Assembly: GCF_036178845.1 (NCBI RefSeq)
Contig: NZ_CP108070.1
Coordinates: 5,828,001-5,892,000, forward strand
Direction: 5' to 3'
DNA: 64,000 nucleotides
Source of the DNA: Streptomyces sp. NBC_00271
Lineage (GTDB): Bacteria > Actinomycetota > Actinomycetes > Streptomycetales > Streptomycetaceae
Translations under genes and position numbers: made by a program
The notes under the pieces: model-generated
Databases searched by the model: none
What the model saw: the letters and a program-made list of their open reading frames with translations, nothing else
What the model was told of the DNA's origin: nothing
Shown here: positions 10,246 through 19,263 of the stretch, one piece after another
How the letters are laid out: each line of letters opens with the position of its first letter
How positions within the stretch are numbered: the first letter of the stretch is position 1

Positions 10246-11313
10246 ATGAACACGAACGAGCAAGATGACGTGATCGAGGTCACTGATCTGCGGCGCGTGT
10301 ACGGGGGAGACCGGGGAGCCGGCGGAGATTTCGAGGCCGTGCGCGGAATCACCTTCTCCGTGGGCCGCGGTGAGCTCTTCGCGCTGCTGGGGACCAACGG
10401 CGCCGGCAAGACCTCCACCGTCGAGCTGCTGGAGGGCCTCGCCCCTCCGGCGGGCGGCCGGGTGCGGGTCCTCGGACACGATCCGTACGAGGAGCGCGCG
10501 GCCGTCCGGCCCCGGATCGGCGTGATGCTGCAGGAGGGCGGCTTCCCCTCCGAACTGACGGTCGCGGAGACCGTACGGATGTGGGCGGGCTGCACGAGCG
10601 GAGCCCGGCCGACCGGTCAGGCCCTGGGGATGGTCGGGCTCACCCGGCGGTCCGGGGTACGGGTGAAGCAGCTGTCCGGGGGCGAGAAACGGCGCCTGGA
10701 CCTGGCCCTCGCGCTCCTCGGCCGCCCCGAGGTCCTCTTCCTCGACGAGCCGACGACCGGCCTGGACGCCGAAGGGCGCCGGGACACCTGGGACTTGGTG
10801 CGCGAGCTGCGCGACGGCGGTACGACCGTGGTGCTGACCACGCACTACCTGCAGGAGGCGGAGGAGCTGGCCGACCGGCTCGCGATCCTCCACGAAGGGC
10901 ACATCGCGGCCTCCGGCACCCCTGCCGAGGTGACCGCCTCCTCACCGTCCCGGATCTCCTTCGAACTGCCCGACGGCTACTTCCTCGGAGATCTGCCCCC
11001 GCTCGCCGGACTCGGCGTGACCGACCACGAGACGACGGGCCGTGCCGTCAGGCTGCGCACCGACGAGCTCCAGCGCACCGCCACCGCGCTGCTGGTGTGG
11101 GCCCACCAGAAGCAGGTCGAGCTGCGGGGGCTCGATGTGCGGTCGGCCTCACTGGAGGAGGCGTTCCTGCGGATAGCGCGGGACGCCGCGGGCCGGGGTG
11201 CGGGTGCGCGGGACGCGGATGCGCCGGGTGCGGGTGCGCCCGGTGCGGGTGTGCCCGGTGCGGATGCGCCCGGTGCGGGTGTGCGGGAGCAGGAAAGGGG
11301 GACGGTGGCATGA
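10246..11313 (+). CDS. ABC transporter ATP-binding protein (drug-export type)
   Basis: A 355-residue ATPase of the DrrA/CcmA-like group that energises a small integral-membrane exporter. It has Walker A GTNGAGKTS, the signature LSGGEKRRLDLAL, Walker B VLFLDEPTTGLD and the switch histidine in VLTTHYLQEAEE. The C-terminal 40 residues are low complexity (repeats of GAGAPGAGVPGADAP) encoded by a GGTGCGGGTG-type minisatellite. Its stop overlaps the permease ATG by four bases. It is the first of four genes (ATPase, permease, histidine kinase, response regulator) that overlap and form one operon, so the kinase pair probably controls or senses the cargo of this transporter. Confidence 0.93.
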   Translation: MNTNEQDDVIEVTDLRRVYGGDRGAGGDFEAVRGITFSVGRGELFALLGTNGAGKTSTVELLEGLAPPAGGRVRVLGHDPYEERAAVRPRIGVMLQEGGFPSELTVAETVRMWAGCTSGARPTGQALGMVGLTRRSGVRVKQLSGGEKRRLDLALALLGRPEVLFLDEPTTGLDAEGRRDTWDLVRELRDGGTTVVLTTHYLQEAEELADRLAILHEGHIAASGTPAEVTASSPSRISFELPDGYFLGDLPPLAGLGVTDHETTGRAVRLRTDELQRTATALLVWAHQKQVELRGLDVRSASLEEAFLRIARDAAGRGAGARDADAPGAGAPGAGVPGADAPGAGVREQERGTVA

Positions 11314-12146
11314 GCGCGACAGTCCCGGCGACCGGGCAAGCCGGTACCGGTACCGGTGCGGGTGCGGGTGCGGGTGCGGGTACGACGACGGCCGCAGGGC
11401 GGATGGCCGCCCTGGCGCGCGCCGAACTGACCCTGCTGGGCCGCTCGAAAGCGACCCTCGCCGCCGCCGTGTTCATGCCGCTGCTCCTGCCGTTCAGCCT
11501 CCGCTCGACGGTCGACCAGATGGACCTGAAGGGCACCGGGCTCTCGGTCGGCTCGGTCATCGTGCCGTCCTCCGTCGGCTTCTCACTCCTCTTCGCGGTC
11601 TACAGCCCGCTGGTGAGTGTGTACGCGGCCCGCCGCGAGGAGCTCGTCCTCAAACGGCTGCGCACAGGGGAGCTGCGGGACGCGGAGATCCTCGCGGGTG
11701 CGGCCCTGCCCTCGGTCGCGATCGGCCTGGTGCAGTGCCTGGTCCTGACGGTCGCGTGCGCCGCGCTGCTGGACGTCGGCGCGCCCCGGGCACCCCATCT
11801 CGCCGTCCTGGGGCTGCTCCTGGGCCTGGCGATGTGGCCCCCGCTCGCGGCGATCACGGCGAACTTCAGCAAGAGCGTGGAGGGCGCCCAGGTCGCCACC
11901 ATGCCCTTGATGCTGGTGTCGCTGTTCGGTTCCGGCACCTTCTTTCCCCTCCAGCTCATGCCGGCCCAGCTGGCCTCGGCCTGCGAACTGCTGCCCCTGA
12001 CCCCGGTGATCACGCTGATACGCGGCGGCTGGACCGGCGACCTCTCCGCGCACGACACCCTGGGCGCGCTCGGGACGGCGGTGGCCTGGACCGTGTTCGC
12101 GGTGTTTGCTGTACGGCGGTGGTTCCGCTGGGAGCCGCGGCGTTGA
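11310..12146 (+). CDS. ABC transporter permease
   Basis: A 278-residue ABC-2 type membrane subunit. After a low-complexity N-terminus (GTGTGAGAGAGAGTTTA) come about six hydrophobic segments, including AAVFMPLLLPFSL, VIVPSSVGFSLLFAVYSPL, the loop SVYAARREELVLKRLRTGEL typical of this family, and a C-terminal helix WTVFAVFAVRRWF. ATG 11310 was chosen because it overlaps the ATPase stop (ATGA); the long upstream open frame is a shadow of that gene. Its stop overlaps the TTG of the kinase gene. Confidence 0.9.
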   Translation: MSATVPATGQAGTGTGAGAGAGAGTTTAAGRMAALARAELTLLGRSKATLAAAVFMPLLLPFSLRSTVDQMDLKGTGLSVGSVIVPSSVGFSLLFAVYSPLVSVYAARREELVLKRLRTGELRDAEILAGAALPSVAIGLVQCLVLTVACAALLDVGAPRAPHLAVLGLLLGLAMWPPLAAITANFSKSVEGAQVATMPLMLVSLFGSGTFFPLQLMPAQLASACELLPLTPVITLIRGGWTGDLSAHDTLGALGTAVAWTVFAVFAVRRWFRWEPRR

Positions 12147-13489
12147 CCAGGGACTTGGTGGTGGGCATGGGCGGGCGCGGTGGCTGGTGGCGCGGCAAGA
12201 GCACGCCGGCGAAGGTCGAGACGTACACACGGTGGTCGTTCCACACCTTCCCGTTCATCGAGGTGGCCACCTTCGCGCTGCCGTCCTTCGGATATGTGCC
12301 CGCCCCGGTGAACTGGATCCTGTTCCTGCTGGTGAGCGCGCACGCCGCGCTCGCCGCGGTGACCGCCTCGCTGACCCTGGACTGGACCCGCGGCCGCCGC
12401 CCCCTGCCGGTACGGCTGCTCTGGGCGCTGGGCACCGCCACCGTGGTGATCGCCGTCGTGAGCCTGGTGGTCGCGCTGCACGGCCCGCGCGGCGCGGACA
12501 ACGGGGCGGCGGCGGGCACGGTGTTCGTCGGCGTCCTGTCGTTCGGGATCGGCACTCTGGCGCTCGCGGTGCGCGAGGCACGACGCATGGTGTTCGGCGT
12601 GCTCGGCGCCGCCGTGGGTGCCGGCGCCGTGGCCGTCCCGGCGGGTGTCCCGGCGCCCGGCGCCGCCGTCGCCGCCGGTGCGGTCGTCCTCGCCGCCGGT
12701 TTCTTCACCTTCACCTCCGCCTTCTCCGTCTGGCTGCTGAACGCCGTCTACGAACTCGACGAGGCCCGCGAGACCCGGGCCCGGCTCGCCGTCGCCGAGG
12801 AACGGCTGCGCTTCGGGCGCGATCTGCACGACGTGATGGGCCGCAACCTTGCGGTGGTCGCGCTGAAGAGCGAGCTCGCCGTGCAACTGGCCCGGCGCGG
12901 ACGGCCGGAGGCCGTGGAGCAGATGATCGAGGTCCAGCGGATAGCACGGGAGACGCAGCGGGAGGTCCGCGAGGTCGTACGCGGCTACCGCGAGGCCGAT
13001 CTCCGGACCGAACTCGCGGGGGCCCAGGGCGTGTTGACGGCCGCCAGCATCGACTGCGAGGTCAGCGGCCCGGTGACGGGACTGCCCGCGGAGATCCAGT
13101 CCGCGCTCGGCTGGGTCGTACGGGAGGCGACGACGAACGTGCTGCGGCACGGGGACGCCGCAAGGTGCGCGGTGTCCCTGCGGGTGGCGGAGGGCCGGGT
13201 GACCCTCACCGTCGAGAACGACGGGGCGCCCGGTACCAGTACCGGTTCGAGTACCGATACCGGTACCGGTACCGCCGAGCCGGGAAGGGGGTCCGGGCTC
13301 GCCGGGCTGCGGGAGCGGCTCAGGGAGGTGGACGGGGTGCTGCGGGCCGGGCCCGCCGGGGATGACCTGTTCCGCCTGACCGCCGAGGTGCCGCTGCCCC
13401 CTGACTCGGTCCCGGAACGGGCTCCGGCCCCGGAACCGGGCGGCTCGCCCCGACCCGTCCCCCACCCTGTGAGCGAGGTCACTTCATGA
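12143..13489 (+). CDS. Sensor histidine kinase (NarL-partner type)
   Basis: A 448-residue membrane kinase. About five to six hydrophobic helices span residues 30-205, including WILFLLVSAHAALAAVTASL and VVIAVVSLVVALH. The HisKA_3 box FGRDLHDVMGRNLAVVALKS puts the phospho-accepting His near 229. The ATPase domain has VVREATTNVLRHGDA (N-box) and ENDGAPG. A Thr/Ser/Gly-rich insert (GTSTGSSTDTGTGT) within the ATPase domain is encoded by repeated GGTACC and is not part of the fold. TTG 12143 overlaps the permease stop; ATG 12167 is a possible alternative. It is the partner of the next gene, which overlaps it by four bases. Confidence 0.9.
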   Translation: MTRDLVVGMGGRGGWWRGKSTPAKVETYTRWSFHTFPFIEVATFALPSFGYVPAPVNWILFLLVSAHAALAAVTASLTLDWTRGRRPLPVRLLWALGTATVVIAVVSLVVALHGPRGADNGAAAGTVFVGVLSFGIGTLALAVREARRMVFGVLGAAVGAGAVAVPAGVPAPGAAVAAGAVVLAAGFFTFTSAFSVWLLNAVYELDEARETRARLAVAEERLRFGRDLHDVMGRNLAVVALKSELAVQLARRGRPEAVEQMIEVQRIARETQREVREVVRGYREADLRTELAGAQGVLTAASIDCEVSGPVTGLPAEIQSALGWVVREATTNVLRHGDAARCAVSLRVAEGRVTLTVENDGAPGTSTGSSTDTGTGTAEPGRGSGLAGLRERLREVDGVLRAGPAGDDLFRLTAEVPLPPDSVPERAPAPEPGGSPRPVPHPVSEVTS

Positions 13490-14142
13490 CGCCCACCCCA
13501 CCCACCTCATCCGTCCCACCCGTCCCATCCGCACCTCCCGTGCGGCTGTTGCTCGCCGACGACGAGCACCTGATCAGGGGTGCGCTCGCCGCGCTGCTGG
13601 GGCTTGAGGACGACCTCGTGGTGGTCGCCGAGGCCGCGACCGGGCCCGAGGCACTGGCGATGGCGCTGGCGCACGCGCCCGATGTCGCCGTTCTGGATCT
13701 GCAGATGCCGGGGGCGGACGGTGTGAGGGTGGCCACATCGCTACGGGCCGAACTGCCCGGCTGCCAGGTGCTGATCGTGACGAGCCACGGGCGGCCGGGG
13801 CATCTGAAGCGAGCGCTCGCGGCAGGTGTGCGCGGGTTCGTCCCGAAGACGGTGAGCGCACAGCGGCTCGCGGAGATCATTCGTACCGTGCATGCGGGAA
13901 ACCGTTATGTGGACCCGGAATTGGCCGCGGACGCGATCTCCGCCGGGGACTCGCCGCTGACCGCGCGCGAGGCCGAGGTGCTCGAGTTCGCCGCCGACGG
14001 GGCGCCCGTCGCGGAGATCGCGGAGCGGGCGGCACTGTCCCAGGGGACGGTACGCAACTATCTTTCGTCGGCCGTCTCGAAGCTCGGGGCGGAGAACCGT
14101 CACGCGGCGGTGCGTCTCGCACGGGAGCGAGGTTGGGTATAG
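13486..14142 (+). CDS. LuxR/NarL-type response regulator
   Basis: A 218-residue two-domain regulator. The receiver has the acidic pair LLADDE (Asp25/26), the phosphorylation site VAVLDLQMPG (Asp71), and Lys in FVPKTVSA. The C-terminal helix-turn-helix (LTAREAEVLEFAADG through GTVRNYLSSAVSKLGAENRH) is of the LuxR type. A Pro-rich first 19 residues precede the receiver. It overlaps the kinase gene by four bases and completes the transporter operon. The sequence TATAGT straddling its stop is probably the -10 of the downstream tRNA. Confidence 0.94.
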   Translation: MTPTPPTSSVPPVPSAPPVRLLLADDEHLIRGALAALLGLEDDLVVVAEAATGPEALAMALAHAPDVAVLDLQMPGADGVRVATSLRAELPGCQVLIVTSHGRPGHLKRALAAGVRGFVPKTVSAQRLAEIIRTVHAGNRYVDPELAADAISAGDSPLTAREAEVLEFAADGAPVAEIAERAALSQGTVRNYLSSAVSKLGAENRHAAVRLARERGWV

Positions 14143-14164
14143 TTGTCCTCGCACCACAGCGCAT

Positions 14165-14237
14165 GCGGACGTAGCTCAGTTGGTAGAGCGCAACCTTGCC
14201 AAGGTTGAGGTCGCCAGTTCGAACCTGGTCGTCCGCT
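14165..14237 (+). tRNA. tRNA-Gly(GCC), second copy
   Basis: Same body as the 10039 copy (GCGGACG acceptor, TTGCCAA anticodon loop), but the T-stem differs by compensatory changes (GCCAG...CTGGT instead of GCGAG...CTCGT) and CCA is not encoded. Confidence 0.96.
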
Positions 14238-14243
14238 CAGAGA

Positions 14244-14279
14244 AAGAAGCCCCCGGCCCTTCAGGGTCGGGGGCTTCTT
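14244..14279. terminator. Bidirectional hairpin between tRNA-Gly and purC
   Basis: AAGAAGCCCCCGGCCCT (14244-14260) pairs with AGGGTCGGGGGCTTCTT (14263-14279). It ends with T-runs on both strands and serves the tRNA and the convergent purC. Confidence 0.9.
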
Positions 14280-14298
14280 CGTGTGCTCCTTCGCGTCC

Positions 14299-15198
14299 TC
14301 AGCTCCAGCTGGTGCCGGTCAGGCGCTCGTACGCCTCGATGTACTTGGCGCTGGTCGCGTCCACGATGTGCTGCGGCAGCGGCGGCGGGGGCTGCTCGCT
14401 CCTGCGGTCCCAGCCCGACTCGGGAGACGTCAGCCAGTCGCGGACGAACTGCTTGTCGAAGGACGGCTGGGCGTGGCCCGGCTCCCAGACGTCGGCGGGC
14501 CAGAAGCGGGAGGAGTCCGGGGTCAGCACCTCGTCGGCGAGGACGAGCGTCTCGCCCTCATAGCCGAACTCGAACTTGGTGTCCGCGAGGATGATGCCGC
14601 GCTCGCGCGCGATGTCACGGGCGCGGCCGTAGACGGCGAGGGTCGTCTGGCGCAGCTGGGCCGCCGTCTCGGCGCCGACCTGGCGGGCGACCTCCTCGTA
14701 CGACACGTTCTCGTCGTGCTCGCCGACCGCGGCCTTGGTGGCGGGGGTGAAGATCGGCGCGGGGAGTTCCGAGCCGTCGACGAGGCCCTCGGGGAGGGCG
14801 AGGCCGCAGACCGTGCGGGACTCGTCGTACTCGACGAGGCCCGAGCCGGTGAGATAGCCGCGCGCGACGCACTCGACCGGCGTCATCCGCAGGGACTTGC
14901 AGATGAGGGTGCGGCCCTCCCAGTCGGCGGGGGCGCCCGGCGGGAGCTCGGTGCTCAGCACATGGTTGGGGACCAGGTCGGCGAGCTTGTCGAACCACCA
15001 CAGCGAGAGCTGGGTGAGGACCCGGCCCTTGTCGGGGATCTCGGTGGGCAGCACCCAGTCGTAGGCGGAGATGCGGTCACTGGCGATCATCACGAGGTCG
15101 CCCGCCTCGTTCTGGTACAGGTCGCGCACCTTGCCGGTGTGCAGATGTACCAGACCCGGGACCTGGAGGGGCTCGGGCTTTTCGACGAATCCGGACAC
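14299..15198 (-). CDS. purC: SAICAR synthetase
   Basis: PurC condenses CAIR with aspartate in the purine pathway. The 299-residue product shows VPGLVHLHTGKVRDLYQNEAG (ATP-binding N-terminus), IASDRISAYDWVLPTEIPDKG, VARGYLTGSG and KFEFGYEGETLVLADEVLTPDSSRFW, all family signatures. Length is normal for the actinobacterial form. The GTG at 15198 was chosen because GGAGGAA lies directly before it; the upstream extension is non-homologous. It is a single-gene unit ending at the terminator shared with tRNA-Gly. Confidence 0.97.
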   Translation of the reverse strand: MSGFVEKPEPLQVPGLVHLHTGKVRDLYQNEAGDLVMIASDRISAYDWVLPTEIPDKGRVLTQLSLWWFDKLADLVPNHVLSTELPPGAPADWEGRTLICKSLRMTPVECVARGYLTGSGLVEYDESRTVCGLALPEGLVDGSELPAPIFTPATKAAVGEHDENVSYEEVARQVGAETAAQLRQTTLAVYGRARDIARERGIILADTKFEFGYEGETLVLADEVLTPDSSRFWPADVWEPGHAQPSFDKQFVRDWLTSPESGWDRRSEQPPPPLPQHIVDATSAKYIEAYERLTGTSWS

Positions 15199-15307
15199 GG
15201 TTCCTCCCCGTGGTTCTGTCCAAGTGGCTCGATTCTCCCGTATTCGGGGAGCGGCTTTGGCCAGGGGGTGGGCGGGGGCCTGTGGTGATCGTGCGGGGTG
15301 CGCGTTC

Positions 15308-16861
15308 TCAGTCCCGTTTGCAGATGCGGTCGAGGAGGTTCGCGGTGGCTCGCTGGACACGGGCGTCGACGTGGCCGGGGCGGTCCAGGGCCGGGGACCA
15401 CGCGAACGTCCCGGCCGCGAAGACCAGAGCGCCGGAGGGGGCCCGGTAGAGGGAGGTCTCCTGGTGGCGGGTGGCGCCCTCGCTGTCCTGGTAGGGGGAG
15501 TGGGCGAGGAGGATGCGGCCCTGGTGCTCGGGCAGCGGGGTGCGCGGGAAGTAGCGGTCGGCCTCGCCCGCGACCATGCCGGCGAGTTCGTCGCCCTCGT
15601 GTGCGCCGGTCGACTCCCACAGCCAGTGGTCGGCGTTGCGCACGACCAGGGGGTGGGGTTCCGGGACCCTGCCCGCGTACTGGATGCCGATGAGCTGCTG
15701 CTCAGGACGGTCGATTTCGCGCCACAGCGCCGGCCTTCCCGGGCCTCTGCGCTTGTGGCAGGTCAGCAGGCGGTCGGCGATGCCGGACGGTGACGGGGCC
15801 AACTCCACCTGCCAGTACATGGTGTTGGCGGAGAAGAAGACCAGGGAGGTGCCGCTTTCGCGGGCGAGTTCCACGGTGCGGCGCATGGCCGACGACCAGT
15901 ACTCGTCGTGCCCCGGGAAGACCAGGCCGCGGTAGCGGGTGGGGTCGACGCGGCCGGCGTGCAGGTCGCGGGCGTCGGCGTAGGCGATGTCGTAGCCGTA
16001 GCGCTCGGCCCAGCGGATGAAGTCGTAGGCGTGGCCGACGTGGAGGGGAAGGCCCGCGCCGGCGTACGGGCGGTCGAAGGAGACCGTCGTCGCGGCCTCG
16101 GACTCGCCGAGCAGACGGCCGTTCTCGTCCCAGGCGTGGTAGAGGCTGGCGCCGGTGTGCCCGTCCTCCGGGTAGAGGTTGTACGCCTGCCAGGTGATGT
16201 CCGGGAGCAGGAGAAGGAGGTCCGCCGGGTGGTTGTCGCGGACGGTGAAGGGGACGTGGGAGCGGTAGCCGTCGGCCGTGGTGAGTACGGCCACGTACGC
16301 GCCGATGTTCCAGTAGCTCGGGATCTGCAGGCGCCAGGAGAGCCACCAGTGATGACAGGAAACGGTTCTGTCGGCGGTGAGGGGCGGCGGCTGGACGATG
16401 CCCGACAGGCGGGGGCTGGTGGTGATCTTGCTGGCCCCGTCGCCTCCGTAGTGCCCGATGCGGTAGATGTCGACGCTGAATTCCTGGGGCGGGTCGACGG
16501 TGACGTGGAAGTCGATGGCCTCGCCCGGCGCGGCCGCGCCGTTGGAGGCGAAGCCCTTGATCTGGCGGTGCACGTCGTCGGCCGAGCGGGGGCCGCCGGC
16601 GCGGGGGTGGGGGATGGGGGGCTTGCGGGAGCCCTGGAGGGTGGCGGAGCCACCGGGACCCCCGGCCTGACCGGGCTGACCGGCCCGACCTGCCTGATCG
16701 ACGTGATCAATGTGATCGATGTACCACGGGACGACATGGCCCGTGTCGTCGAAGTACTGCTCGTCGCCCCTGAGCCAGGGAACCGGGCCCTGGCCGAAGG
16801 GGTCCGTCACGGCGTGCGCCAGTGCGCCCGACTCCCAGCGGCGGATCTGCTCCGACCCCAT
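15308..16861 (-). CDS. N,N-dimethylformamidase beta-subunit-like protein
   Basis: A 517-residue protein of the family named after the large subunit of N,N-dimethylformamidase; most members have no proven substrate. The N-terminus is cytoplasmic-looking (SEQIRRWESGALAHAVTDPFG) and followed by a His/Asp/Gly-rich linker. Then comes an Ig-like section around residues 100-200 (PQEFSVDIYRIGHYGG) and the catalytic-type domain with LLLLLPDITWQAYNLYPEDG, FPGHDEYWSSAMRRTVE and LVFFSANTMYWQVE. ATG 16861 was chosen because AGGGAGGGGAGC precedes it and the extension to 16972 is unlike the family. It is upstream of purC but is separated from it by about 110 bases and is probably independent. Confidence 0.82.
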   Translation of the reverse strand: MGSEQIRRWESGALAHAVTDPFGQGPVPWLRGDEQYFDDTGHVVPWYIDHIDHVDQAGRAGQPGQAGGPGGSATLQGSRKPPIPHPRAGGPRSADDVHRQIKGFASNGAAAPGEAIDFHVTVDPPQEFSVDIYRIGHYGGDGASKITTSPRLSGIVQPPPLTADRTVSCHHWWLSWRLQIPSYWNIGAYVAVLTTADGYRSHVPFTVRDNHPADLLLLLPDITWQAYNLYPEDGHTGASLYHAWDENGRLLGESEAATTVSFDRPYAGAGLPLHVGHAYDFIRWAERYGYDIAYADARDLHAGRVDPTRYRGLVFPGHDEYWSSAMRRTVELARESGTSLVFFSANTMYWQVELAPSPSGIADRLLTCHKRRGPGRPALWREIDRPEQQLIGIQYAGRVPEPHPLVVRNADHWLWESTGAHEGDELAGMVAGEADRYFPRTPLPEHQGRILLAHSPYQDSEGATRHQETSLYRAPSGALVFAAGTFAWSPALDRPGHVDARVQRATANLLDRICKRD

Positions 16862-17062
16862 GCCTGCTCCCCTCCCTCGTGCCCCCGTCAGTTCTGTGAG
16901 CCTCTGCTCTGTAAACCTCTGCCCTGCACGCGATCGGTCCCAGCACATCACATTACGCACGCACTCCGTCACCGTTCGTCGCGAATTGACGTGAACGGAA
17001 CGCGGTGCTCCGGTCGAAGAGGCGGATAGGGGTGGCTGGGAGTAGGGACGGTGGTGGCGGCG

Positions 17063-18943
17063 TCAGACCAGGCGGACCGGTTTCTCGGGGCGGACGCCCA
17101 GGTGCCGGAGCCAGTCCCGGAGAGGTTCCGGGTCGCCGTCCTCGACGAGGGTCAGGACCCGCGGCCCCAGATCGGCGGCCCGCACCCCGTCGACGAGAAG
17201 GGCGGGGCCATCGAGCCAGTCGAGCCCCGGCGCCGCCCCGGCAGTGTCCATCGCCGCACAACAGACCATCGCGGTGACATGGTCGGCCAACAGCTCACGC
17301 CCACTGCGCGGCGGCTGGAGCGGAAAGAGCGGCAGCATCCCGTCGTCCCAGAACGACCAGTCGGGGCCCGGCTGCTCCGCACCCCCGCCCGGCCCGGACG
17401 CGACGGCCGGCGCCGCCGCCTCCTCACGGGCCAGCTCCGCGCTGAGCCCGGCGGCGAGCGCCGCCGTCCGCTCACTCCCGAGCACGGGCTCGCCGTCCTC
17501 CCCGACCTCCTCCTCGACCTCGACCTCGGCCTCTCCCTCTGTCTCGTTTGCCTCTGTTGTCTCTGTCTCGTTCAGGCTCACGCCCGTGCCCCTCTCCCCG
17601 TACGCCTCGCGCCGATCGACGGAGAGGTCGGCGTCGTCCGTGGCAGGCGCGGTCAGATGGTCGAGCACGCGTGCCAGCGTCGGACCACCCGGGTCGGGCT
17701 GGGTCGGATCCGTGGGGTGGCGGACCCCCAGCGCGTCCAGCACCCGGTGCAGCCGGGCCGCTTCGGTGCGCCAGGTGCGGTCGACGACCTCGTCCGGATA
17801 CTCCTGCCAGTCCACCGGCGCCCAGTCGGGCCCGGGCTCCGCGGGCCCGCCGTGGAAGAGGCGCGCGGCGAGCAGCGAGGCCGCCTCGTCCACCGAACCG
17901 GGCTCTTCGAGCAGGTCGCAGGCGGGACGCTCGCCGAGGCGGGAGGCGAAGCCCTCGGCCAGCCGGTCACGGCGCGACAGCTCGGTGAGGGCCGCGACGA
18001 CACCCGCGTCCAGCCGGGCCGGCCAGCGGCCCATCCGCCAGGCGGGCAGCGCGACCCGGGTCAGCAGCCGGTCCCAGCCCGCGTACGCCAGGCCGACCTG
18101 TTCCTGAGCGACGATCCGCAGGCCGTAGTCCACAGCCTGTGCACGCTCGGCGGCGGCAGCCGCCACTCCCCGTTCCATCTCGGCCGCATGACCCCGACAG
18201 CTGCGCAGCAGCAGGCGGGTCACCCAGCCGACGCCTGCGAGGACCGTGCGGACCAGGGGGCCGCGGGCGGGCTCGGAGGTCACGGCCACGGCCGCGTCCA
18301 GACCCCGTACGAAACGGCGGGCCGCGGCTATGTCGGGGTGGGCCGAAGGGCCCGTACCGGCGACGACCGGGGCGAGGACCGCGCGCAGCTCCCCGACCCG
18401 CATCCACCACAGGAAGGGCGAGCCGATGACGAGGACGGGAGCCGCGGGGGCTCGGCGGGGACGCCCGGCTCCGCCTCCCATCCCTCGTGCGCCCGCTATT
18501 TCGTCGCGGTGCTCGGGCGGCGGCGGGCCGTGCGCCGGGTGGGTGCGGTCCTCCAGCCAGCTGTCGCAGTCCGGGGTCAGCGCTATCGCCGAGGGCGGCG
18601 GGACGTCGAGGCGGTCGGCCAAATCCCGGACCAGGCGGTAGAGGTCGGGAGCGGACGCCTCCGCGATCGGGACCGTGGGGCTCACGGCGGGCCGCGCGCG
18701 GGCGACGACGAGCGCGATGCCCGCGGCGGCGAGCAGCACGAGGGCGGCGAGGACCGTCACGATCCAGCGAGTGACGGGCCAGCTTCCGCCGGTGATGTGC
18801 CCGGTCGAGCCGCCGACGAGCAGCACGACGGCGACGGCCGCGGGCAGCAGGGCGACGGCCAGCGCCCTGCTGCGGACACGCAGCACGGCGAGCGCCCGGG
18901 AGCGCGCGGACTGCGCGCCCACCTCCACACCCATACCGGTCAC
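17063..18943 (-). CDS. Membrane protein resembling an inactive M48 metallopeptidase
   Basis: A 626-residue protein with two N-terminal membrane helices (about 27-45 and 58-80). Residues 170-200 (APVLVIGSPFLWWMRVGELRA, then VLAPVVAG) align by eye with the M48 segment in which a Leu-rich strand leads to ELRAVLAHEFGH. Here the HExxH zinc helix reads PVVAG, so both histidines and the glutamate are absent. A later acidic linker (residues near 460-485, many Glu and Thr) precedes a C-terminal domain with HVTAMVCCAAMDTAG. It is probably a pseudo-enzyme or scaffold. The GTG at 18943 is the first start in frame; ATG 18934 is an alternative. Confidence 0.62.
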   Translation of the reverse strand: MTGMGVEVGAQSARSRALAVLRVRSRALAVALLPAAVAVVLLVGGSTGHITGGSWPVTRWIVTVLAALVLLAAAGIALVVARARPAVSPTVPIAEASAPDLYRLVRDLADRLDVPPPSAIALTPDCDSWLEDRTHPAHGPPPPEHRDEIAGARGMGGGAGRPRRAPAAPVLVIGSPFLWWMRVGELRAVLAPVVAGTGPSAHPDIAAARRFVRGLDAAVAVTSEPARGPLVRTVLAGVGWVTRLLLRSCRGHAAEMERGVAAAAAERAQAVDYGLRIVAQEQVGLAYAGWDRLLTRVALPAWRMGRWPARLDAGVVAALTELSRRDRLAEGFASRLGERPACDLLEEPGSVDEAASLLAARLFHGGPAEPGPDWAPVDWQEYPDEVVDRTWRTEAARLHRVLDALGVRHPTDPTQPDPGGPTLARVLDHLTAPATDDADLSVDRREAYGERGTGVSLNETETTEANETEGEAEVEVEEEVGEDGEPVLGSERTAALAAGLSAELAREEAAAPAVASGPGGGAEQPGPDWSFWDDGMLPLFPLQPPRSGRELLADHVTAMVCCAAMDTAGAAPGLDWLDGPALLVDGVRAADLGPRVLTLVEDGDPEPLRDWLRHLGVRPEKPVRLV

Positions 18944-19189
18944 GACCGGATGTCACCCCCTGCTGTCGGCCCGGCCCGGGCTGTCTCGCAGCCCGCGCCG
19001 AAGGATGCCCTGGTGTTGCTCACTCCCCCACTGTGGCACCCACCACCGACATCGCAATGCCGGTGGGCCAAGTGCCGGAACGCTTTCGCCGCACCCTAGT
19101 TGGGGCCTCGGCCCCCGTCAGCCGGATGGGGCATCGCTCACTCGATGGAATGGCTTTGGGGAAAGGTGGATGACCGTGGGCAAGGATCA

Positions 19190-19219
19190 GGCCCCGGATT
19201 CCGTACAGAATCCGGGGCC
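19190..19219 (-). terminator. Hairpin after purD
   Basis: GGCCCCGGATTC (19190-19201) and GAATCCGGGGCC (19208-19219) form a perfect 12-bp stem with loop CGTACA, 45 bases past the purD stop. The rest of 18944-19263 holds no supported gene. Confidence 0.88.
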
Positions 19220-19263
19220 CAGTGGTGCGTGCGGGGGTGGAGGCTGCGCCTCCGTCAGGGGCT

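Noticed and set aside
10039..14237. Near-identical tRNA-Gly copies at 10039 and 14165 as the flanks of a mobile element
   Set aside because: The DNA between is an ordinary core operon with no integrase, and the T-stems differ by compensatory changes, so this is an old gene duplication.
14299..15360. A longer PurC of 353 residues
   Set aside because: The extension lies upstream of a clear GGAGGAA-GTG start and has no family similarity.
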